Under the pieces are notes generated by a model that saw only the letters and a list, made by a program, of their open reading frames with translations, was not told where the DNA came from and did no database searches. From Cladopsammia gracilis (taxonomy: Eukaryota; Cnidaria; Anthozoa; Scleractinia; Dendrophylliidae), in the NCBI GenBank assembly GCA_022457155.1, contig JAJGOT010000090.1:806001-870000 (forward strand): a DNA stretch of 64,000 bases, in the 5' to 3' direction. Below are positions 54,801-64,000 of this stretch, one piece after another. The first letter of the stretch is position 1, and the number at the start of each line of letters is the position of its first letter. The position numbers and the translations under genes were made by a program.

Positions 54801-57800
54801 GTTCTTGATTCTGTTTCGGGGAAACCCGACAAATAATGGACTGATAAAATAATAACTAAGGACATGTTTAGGGATGGAAAACAGAAATAATTGCCGTGGA
54901 TACTCGTTCAACTGAATAGGTGTATTTCTATTGGAACAAACACGAACAACCGATTGCTTACGGCGAATTAAATTACAGAAATCAATATACGTTATTTTTA
55001 GAGCAGAACATTGGAGTTATTGAACGTCATGCCTTTTATTTTCGAGAACAAAAGATAAGGCAGCTTGTTAATGATAGTCACTTACATGTAAGTTATGTAT
55101 AAAATTAGTATTTATCTTTGTCAGCTTATAAACATTCATGGGCAAAACAAGTAAAACGCATTTCAAGAATCGAAAGCGAAATCTTAGAAGTAATTGAGTA
55201 AAATTTGCCGTTTATGGGTACCTATATGAATTTCAAGAGAAGCTTATTTCACTGCATCCCGTTTGGATGTCTTTATTAGTATTGGATTTTGAGCATGTTG
55301 AGCTTTCAGCTTGTAGGCCGTGACAAACGAGCCGTAACCAAAACTGCTAAATGCGTGAATGACCCCTTTCCCACCCTTGTCCAGTGCCTGTCAGTCACGT
55401 GAACAATGCGAGACAATAGTCGCGACGCATATCAGTTTTCCGGGAATAACGGGAAAAAACCCAGTTGAACTTCCTTTGCAAAGCGGTCGCGAATTTACAT
55501 CTTTATTCAGGTCAGTTGAGAGGCTGTTTTCGTTTTTCAGTTGTATCTGAGCAATGTGTTTGAGTGCAGTGCAATACTTTACTTCCTCTAGGCTACTGTG
55601 ACAAGTCAAGAAATCCAACTGGATTGGTAAGAAGGTAACGGCAAATAATGAACTGATAAAATAAAAACATAAGGGCATGTTTACGGGTGGAAAACGGAAA
55701 TAATTGCCTTGGTTGCTTGGTCTAAGCGAAGAGGTGTATTTCTTTTGGAATAAACACGAACAACCAACCGGCTAATAGCAAAATTACAGAAATGAATAAT
55801 TGTTGAATGCCATGCCTTTATTTCAACATACAGGCATACAGTGTAGCACAATTAGCTTTCTCTGGAAATATAAGCCCGATATCCTAGATACTCTTTGTGG
55901 AATACTATTTTAAAAACTCGAAATTTTACAAAGGATGCATGGCTCATTAGCGCTTTTGACACCAGACAATTTTGAAGTTTTTGATAGATGATATTTCCTT
56001 TAAAAAATACATGCAAAGGGATAAAAATTACGTAGATTACTAAGTTTAACAAGCGCTTTCAACTTTTGAAGTCGGTTTGTACTTAGCACGATGCCTTCTC
56101 TACGTAAATTCATATGCTAATGAAATCAAGTGCAAACAATGTCATCAGCAATGATTCGCCTATTGATCGATATTGAACTGTACAAAATTAACAAGACAGA
56201 AACTTTTAAACTCAGTATCACTCAGTCTAGCTTCCGTGTCGGGCACTAGAAAGGAGAAAGGATGGAAATGATTTTTCCACGCGTGAAAAGCACAAGGAAA
56301 GCTGAGAGACTGTGTGGAGCTCGAAAAAAAGGGGTATCGCGATTCGTGCTCTACCCGCGCGCTTCGCGTGAGCGCGTGAATGACCCCTCTTCCACCCCTG
56401 TCGATGTCTTGCGCTTGTCATCACGTGAATGAATGCGAGACAATGGCAATGACGCATATCAGTTTTCCGGGAAAAAACCCAGTTGAACTAACTTTGCAAA
56501 GCAGTTACGAATCTAGATCTTTATTCAGGTCAGTTGAGCCACTGTTTTCGTTTTTCATTTATATCTGAGCGATGTGTTTGACTGCAGTGCAATACTTTAC
56601 TTCCTCTAGGCTACTGTGACAAGTCAAGAAATCCAATTAGATTGGTAAGAAGGTAACCTATTCGGTGTGCTTTATTGTGTGTGACTCTTGATTCTGTTTC
56701 GGGGAAATCCGACAAATAATGGACTGATAAAATAATCACTAAGGACATGTTTAGGGGTGGAAAACTGAATAGGTGTACTGTTATTGGAACAAACACGAAC
56801 AACCGATTGCTTAAATCAATACACGATATTTTTATAGCAGAACAATAGAGTTTATATTGAACTTTTTGCCTTTTAAGTTATTTCGAAAACTTAAAAAACA
56901 TGTTTTATAGAGAACAAAAGATAAGGCAGCTTGTTAATGATAGTCACTTACATGTAAGTTATATATAATATTAGTATTTATCTCTGTTAGCTTATAAACA
57001 TTCATGGGCAAAACAAGTAAAACGCATTTCAAGAATCGAAAGCGAAACCTTAGAAGTAATTGAGTAAAATACGCCGTTTATGGGTACCTATATGAATTTC
57101 AAGAGAAGCATATTTCACTGCACCCCGTTTGGATGTCTTTAGTATTGGATTTTGCAGAGCATGTTTGACTTTTCAGCTTGTGGGTCGTGACAAACGAGCC
57201 GTTACCAAAACTGCTAAAATGCAAATACTAAGCGCGTGAGCGCGTGAATGACCCCTCTCCCACCCTTGTCTAGTGCCTGTCAGTCACGTGAACAATGCGA
57301 GACAATAGTCGCGACGCATATCAGTTTTCCGGGAATAACGGGAAAAAAACCCATTTGAACTTCCTTTGCAAAGCAGTCGCGAATCTACATCTTTATTCAG
57401 GTCAGTTGAGAGGCTGTTTTCGTTTTTCAATTATATCTGAGCAATGTGTTTGACTGCAGTGCAATGCTTTACTTCTTCTAGGCTACTGTAACAAGTCAAG
57501 AAATCCAACTGGATTGGCAAGAAGGTAACCTATTCGGTGTGTTTTATTGTGTGTGCCTCTTAATTCTGTTTCCGAGAAATCCGACAAATAATGGACTGAT
57601 AAAATAATAACTAAGGACATGTTTAGGAGTGGAAAACAGAAATAATTGCCGTGGATGCTCGTTCAACTGAATAGGTGTATTTCTATTGGAACAAACACGA
57701 ACAACCGATTGCTAACGGCGAATTAAATTACAGAAATCAATAAACGATATTTTTAGAGCAGAACAATGGAGTTATTAAAAGTCATGCCTTTTATTTAGAA

Positions 57801-60800
57801 TACCTTAAAAAACATGCTTTATAGGGAACAAAAGATAAGGCAGCTTGTTAATGATAGTCACTTACATGTAAGTTATGTAAAATATTAGTATTTATCTCTG
57901 TCAGCTTATAAACATTCATGGTCAAAACAAGTGAAACGCATTTCAAGAATCGAAAGCGAATTCTTAGAAGTAATTAAGTAAAATACGCCGTTTATGGATA
58001 CCTATATGAATTTCAAGAGAAGCATATTTCACTGCACCCCGTTTGGATGTCTTTAGCATTGGATTTTGAGCATGTTTAAGCTTTCAGCTTGTAGGTCGTG
58101 ACAAACGAGCCGTAACCAAAATTAAAACTGCTAAAATGCAAATACTAAGTGCGAAGCGCGTAAATGACCCCTCTTCCACCCTTGTCCAGTGCCTGTCAGT
58201 CACGTGAACAATGCGAGACAATAGTCGCGACGCATATCAGTTTTCCGGGAACAACGGGGAAAAATACCATTTGAACTTCCTTTGCAAAGCAGTCGCAAAT
58301 TTAAATCTTTATTCAGGTCAGTTGGGAAACTGTTTTCGTTTTTCAATTATATCTGAGCAATGTGTTTGGCTGCAGTGCAACACTTTACTTCCTGTAGGCT
58401 ACTGTGACAAGTCAAGAAATCCAACTGGATTGGCAAGAAGGTAACCTATTCGGTATGTTTTATTGTGTGTGACTCTTGATTCTGTTTCGGGGAAATATGA
58501 CAAATAATGGAGTGATAAAATAATAACATACGGACATGTTTATTGGTGGAAAACAGAAATAATTCCCGTGGATACTCCGTTCAAGGTGTATTTCTTTTGG
58601 AACAAACGTGAAAAACCGATTTCTAATGGCGAATTAAATTACAGAAATCAATATACGATATTTTAGAGCATAACAATGGGGTTATTGCATGCAATGCCTT
58701 TATTTCTAATAAATTCAAGAACATATCAAATAGAGATAAATTGTATTTGTAAGTCATCTGTAAAGCTTGTTAATGAAAGTCACTTTCATGTGAATAATTT
58801 TAGTATTTATCTCTGTCAGCTAATTAAATAAACATTCATGGTCAAAACAAGTAAAACGCATTTCAAGAAACGAAAGCGAAATCCCACAATGCGAGACAGT
58901 GGTCACGACGCATATCAGTTTTCTGGGAACAACGGGAAAAAACCCAATTGAACTTCCTTTGCAAAGCGGTCGCGAATTTAAATCTTTATTCAGGTCAGTT
59001 AGTGAAAGACTGTTTTCGTTTTTCAATTATATCTGAGCGATGTGTTTGAATGCAGTGCAATACTTTACTTCCTCTAGGCTACTGTGACAAGTGAAGAAAT
59101 CCAACTGGACTTGCAAGAAGGTAACCTATTCGGTGTGTTTCATTATATTGTGTGTGCTCTTGATTATGTTTCGGGGAAATACAACAAATAATGGACTGAT
59201 AAAATAATAACATAATTTAGGGGTGGTAAACGGAAGTTATTATCTTGAATACTTGGTTTAAGGGAAGAGGTGTATTTCTTTTGGAATAAACACGAACAAC
59301 CAGCCGGCTAATAGCAAAATTACGGAAATGAATAATTGTTGAATGTCATTCCTTTATTTCGAATACGTTAAAGAACATAATAAATTGTGAAAAAATGGAT
59401 TTATAAGTTACAGTATTTGCTGTTAAGGCAGCTTGTTAAAGAAAGTAACCTGCATGTAAGTTATGTATAATATTAGTATTAATCAGGTAACCTATTCGGT
59501 GTGTTTCATTGTGTGTGTTCTTGATTCTGTTTCGGGGAAATACGACAAATAATGGACTGATAAAATAATAACTAAGGACACGTTTAGGGGTGGAAAACAA
59601 AAATAATTACCGTGGATACTCGGTTCAACTAAATAGGTGTATTTCTATTGGAACAAACACGATCGAACAACCGATTGCTAATGGCGAATTTAATTACAGA
59701 AATCAATATACGATATTTTTAGAGCAGAACAATGGAGTCGTTGAACGTCGTGCCTTTTATATTGAATACCTTAAAAAAACGGCTTCTGAATTTTGTTATG
59801 ACGTCAGTGAAAACACTCTATAGCAAAATTACAGAAATGAATAATTGTTGAATATCATTCCTTTATTTCGAATACGTAAAAGATAATAAATTTAGAAAAA
59901 TTGGATTTATAAGTCACAATCTTTGCTGTTAATGCAGCTTGTTAATGAAAGTCACTTACATGAAAGTTTTGTATAATATTAGTTTTTTTTAATATTTATC
60001 TCTATCAGCTAATAAACATTCATGGTCAAGACAAGTGAAACGCATTTCAAGAATCGAAAGCGAAATCTTTTATATTCACTATGCATGACTGCTGTCTACT
60101 CTTAGTTAATAATCGAGTACGAAGAGGCCATTTATGGGTACCTTTAAATTTCAAGAGAAGCTTATTTCACTGTACCCCGTTTGGATGTGTTAGTACTGGA
60201 TGTAACAGGGCAGTATTGAGCTTTCAGCTAGTATATAAAGTCTGGACAAATGACCCGTATTAAGGTGATGTTACACGGGACGATTCGCAACGACGACTTT
60301 TAGCGCAACATGGTTGCGCGGACGATTTTCTTCGCAGTTTTTGCTTTGAGAAGTTTTTGAATCAGCTTCAAAACTTGCAAGGCAAAAACACGAATTTTGC
60401 TCAAGTTGTTTCGTTAAAATGCAAATACTCAGAAGCAAAATACATATCATCAATGAAACTAAAAGTGGAAAACGTCACATCCGAAGACATTGTAGCTTTT
60501 GTTCTCAAAGAGACTAAATCCTATTGGAACAAACACGAACAATCTACCGGCTCATAGCAAAATTACAGAAATCAATAAACGATAGTTTTAGAGAAGAACA
60601 ATGGGGTTTTAATATTGAATGTCATGCCTTTATTTCGAATACGTTCAAAACGTTGAATAGGGAAAAATAAATATAAGGCAGCTTGTTAATGAAAGTCTCT
60701 TACATGTAAGTTACGTATAATATTGACTTCCAATATTAATTTTTATCTCAGTGAGCTTATAAACATTCATGGGCAAAATAAGTAGAAGGCATTTCAAGGA

Positions 60801-63800
60801 CCGAAAGCGAATTCTTTATATTCGCTATGACTGCTGTCTTATAAGTTATTGAGTGAAAGACGGTTTTTATGGGTACCTATATAAATTTCAAGAGAATCTT
60901 AATTCACTTCACCCCGTTTGAATGTGCTCAGTCATTGGATATAGCAGGGCAGTTTTAAGCTATCAGCTTGTAAGTCTGGGCAAATGAGCCGTAACCAAAA
61001 CCGCTAAAGTGAAAATACTAAGCTGACATGTCATCAGAAACCGAAATAATATCAGCAATGAAACTGAAAGTGGTTTTTAACGTACATGTGCGCCGGAGTT
61101 ACTGTGCGGTGTGCAGGGGAATTTTTACAGCAGAACGATGAAGTAATTCAATCTCATGCTTAGTCACGTCAATCACATGAACAATGCGAGACAATGGTCA
61201 TGACGCATATCTGTTTTCCGGGAAAAATCCCAGTTGAACTTCCTTTGCAAAGCCGTCGCTAATTTACATGAAAATCTTTATTCAGGTCAGTTAAGCGACA
61301 GTTTTCGTTTTTCAATTATATCTGAGCGATGTGTTTGACTGCAGTGTAACACTTTACTTCCTCTAGGCTACGGTGACAAGTCAAGAAATCCAACTGGATT
61401 GGCAAGAAGCACAAGAAGGTAACCTATTCCGCGGTATGTTTCATTGTGTGTGCTCTTGATTCTGTTTCGGGGAAATACGACAAATAATGGACTGATAAAA
61501 TAATAACTAAGAGGACATGTTTATTGGTGGAAAACAGAAAAAATTACCGTGGATACTCGGTTCAACTAAATTGGAACAAACACGAACAACGGATTGCTAT
61601 AAATGACGAATTCATTTACAGAAATCAATATACGATATTTTTAGAGGAGAACAATGGAGTCATTGAACGTCATGCCTTTTATTTCGAATACCTTAAAAAA
61701 CATGTTTTATAGAGAAAAATAAAGATAAGGCAGCTTGTTAATGAAAGTCACTTACATGTAAGTTATGTATAATATCAGTATTTATCTCTGTCAGCTATTA
61801 AACATTCATGGTCAAAACAAGTGAAACGCATTTCAAGAATCGAAAGCAAATTCTTAGAAGTAATTGAGTAAAATACGACGTTTATGGATACCTATATGAA
61901 TTTCAAGAGAAGCATATTTTACTGCACCCCGTTTGGATGTCTTTAGCATTGGATTTTGAGCATGTTTAAGCTTTCAGCTTGTAGGTCGTGACAAACGAGC
62001 CGTAACCAAAACTGCTAAAATGCAAATACTAAGCGCGTGAGCGCGTGAATGACCCCATTCCCACCCTTGTCCAGTGCCTGTCAGTCACGTGAACAATGCT
62101 AGACAATAGTCGCGACGCAAATCAGTTTTCCGGGAATAACGGGAAAAAACCCAGTTGAACTTCCTTTGCAAAGCGGTCGCGAATTAACATCTTTATTCAG
62201 GTCAGTTGAGAGGCTGTTTTCGTTTTTCAATTGTATCTGAGCAATGCGTTTGACTGCAGTGCAATACTTTACTTCCTCTAGGCTACTGTGACAAGTCAAG
62301 AAATCCAACTGGATTGCAGAAGGTAACGACAAATAATGAACTGATAAAATAAAAACATAAGGGCATGTTTACGGGTGGAAAACGGAAATAATTACCTTGG
62401 TTGCTTGGTCTAAGCGAAGAGGTGTATTTCTTTTGGAATAAACACGAACAACCAACCGGCTAACAGCAAAATGACAGAAATGAATAATTGTTGAATGCCA
62501 TGCCTTTATTTCAACATACAGGCATACAGTGTAGCATAATTAGCTTTCTCTGGAAATATAAGCCCGATATCCTAGATACTCTTTGTGGAATACTATTTTA
62601 AAAACTCGAAATTTTACAAAGGATGCATGGCTCATTAGCGCTTTTGCCACCCAACAATTTTGAAGTTTTTGATAGATGATATTTCCTTTAAAAAATACAT
62701 GCAAAGGGATAAAAATTACGTAGACTACTAAGTTTAACAAGCGCTCTCAACTTTGGAGTCGGTTTGTACTTAGCACGATGCCTTCTCTACGTAAATTCAT
62801 ATGCTAATGACATTAAGTGCAAACAATGTCATCAGCAATGATTCGCCTATTGATCGATATTGAACTGTACAAAATAAACAAGACAGAAACTTTTAAACTC
62901 AGTATCGCTCAGTCTAGCTTCCGTGTCGGGCACTAGAAAGGAGAAAGGATGGAAATGATTTTTCCACGCGTGAAAAGCACAAGGAAAGCTTAGAGACTGT
63001 GTGGAGCTCGAAAAAAAGGGGTATCGCGATTCGTGCTCTACCCGCGCGCTTCGCGTGAGCGCGTGAATGACCCCTCTTCCACCCCTGTCGATGTCTTGCG
63101 CTTGTCATCACGTGAATGAATGCGAGACAATGGCAATTTCCGGGAAAAAACCCAGTTGAACTTCCTTTGCAAAGCAGTTACGAATTTAGATCTTTATTCA
63201 GGTCAGTTGAGCCACTGTTTTCGTTTTTCATTTATATCTGAGCGATGTGTTTGACTGCAGTACAATACCTTACTTCCTCTAGGCTACCGTGACAAGTCAA
63301 GAAATCCAATTAGATTGGTAAGAAGGTAACTTATTCGGTGTGCTTTATTGTGTGTGACTCTTGATTCTGTTTCGGGGAAATCCGACAAATAATGGACTGA
63401 TAAAATAATAACTAACGACATGTTTAGGGGTAGAAAAAAAGAAATAATTACCGTGGATACTCGGTTCAACTGAATAGGTGTATTTTTATTGGAACAAACT
63501 CAATATACGATATTTTTATAGCAGAACAATAGAGTTTATATTGAACGTTTTGCCTTTTATTTCGAAAACTTAAAAAACATGTTTTATAGAGAACAAAAGA
63601 TAAGGAAGCTTGTTTAATGATAGTCACTTACATGTAAGTTATATATAATATTAGTATTTATCTCTGTCAGCTTATAAACATTCATGGGCAAAACAAGTAA
63701 AACGCATTTCAAGAATCGAAAGCGAAATCTTAGAAGTAATTGAGTAAAATACGCCGTTTATGGGTACCTATATGAATTTCAAGAGAAGCATATTTCACTG

Positions 63801-64000
63801 CACCCCGTTTGGATGTCTTTAGCATTGGATTTTGAGCATGTTTGAGTTTTCAGCTTGTGGGTCGTGACAAACGAGCCGTAACCAAAACTGCTAAAATGCA
63901 AATACTAAATGCGTGAGCGCGTGAATGACCCCTCTCCCACCCTTGTCCAGTGCCTGTCAGTCACGTGAACAATGCGAGACAATAGTCGCGACGCATATCA

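Larger units (their letters stand above)
41615..64000. repeat. Satellite array, trimeric higher-order repeat
   Basis: Monomers share GTGAATGACCCCTC, ACGCATATCAGTTTTCCGGG, ATCTTTATTCAGGTCAGTTG, CAAGTCAAGAAATCCAA and TTTGGATGTCTTTAG. The GTGAATGACCCC anchor falls at 42161, 43059, 52521, 53598, 54494, 55355, 56376, 57244, 58160 (GTAAATG), 62045, 63063 and 63921. Three monomer types recur as A, B, C. Type A (42161, 53598, 56376, 63063) has CATTCGTGCTCTACCCGCGC upstream and TGTCGATGTCTTGCGC downstream, and is preceded by an extra segment starting GGCATACAGTGTAGCACAAT. Period is 2.75-2.83 kb. About 58.4-61.9 kb is more degenerate. Small frames of about 60-95 codons recur with the monomers and look like repeat by-products. 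The array runs off the window end. Confidence 0.93.

Noticed and set aside
42165..63469. Repeated 60-95-codon frames in the satellite as genes.
   Set aside because: They occur on both strands in overlapping positions, vary in start and end with the monomer, and show no known domain. Open by chance and copied with the repeat.

Overview
The window looks like nuclear DNA of a cnidarian, most likely an anthozoan such as a stony coral. Reasons: AT-rich sequence, short exons with GT-AG introns, an animal-type glycine cleavage P-protein gene, Pao/BEL, Penelope-like and CR1/L2-like retroelements, P2X7-C-type and THAP genes, and very many small inverted-repeat elements. The species assignment is inference; no rRNA or mitochondrial sequence is present to test it.

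3.6-26 kb (minus strand): a 21-exon copy of mitochondrial glycine dehydrogenase (GLDC). Splice sites and phases agree almost everywhere, but the N-terminal exons are not found, one exon carries an in-frame TGA in place of a conserved Arg, another is frameshifted, and fragments of the frameshifted exon are repeated just downstream of it. It is read here as a disrupted copy, with consensus error as the alternative. Its last large intron holds a 4.4-kb element with 17-bp terminal inverted repeats and TTAA target duplications. That element carries two convergent decayed genes, a THAP zinc-finger gene and a P2X7 C-terminal-domain gene. The insertion split an older small element, a second copy of which at 13.5 kb shows the unoccupied site. 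The introns also hold minisatellites and many palindromic elements.

27.8-35.1 kb (plus strand): a gene of at least seven exons with intact frames and splice phases. It encodes a protein of at least about 575 residues that I do not recognise. Its 5' end abuts an inverted pair of Penelope-like ends. Its introns hold inverted-repeat elements, including two G-run/C-run bounded ones.

35-41.6 kb: no host gene seen; small elements, simple repeats, and a 1.36-kb element (6-bp target duplication) containing a 5'-truncated LINE.

41.6-64 kb: a satellite of 0.86-1.08-kb monomers arranged mostly as a trimeric higher-order repeat of about 2.75-2.83 kb. One monomer is interrupted by an 8.6-kb Pao/BEL retrotransposon with 244-bp LTRs differing at one base. 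The Pao coding region is itself interrupted, inside the protease domain, by a 2.7-kb element with 15-bp terminal inverted repeats and a 6-bp target duplication. That element contains a Penelope-like GIY-YIG relic and a hammerhead ribozyme with a complete core. The history is therefore layered: satellite, then Pao, then the TIR element, with the Penelope fragment inside it.
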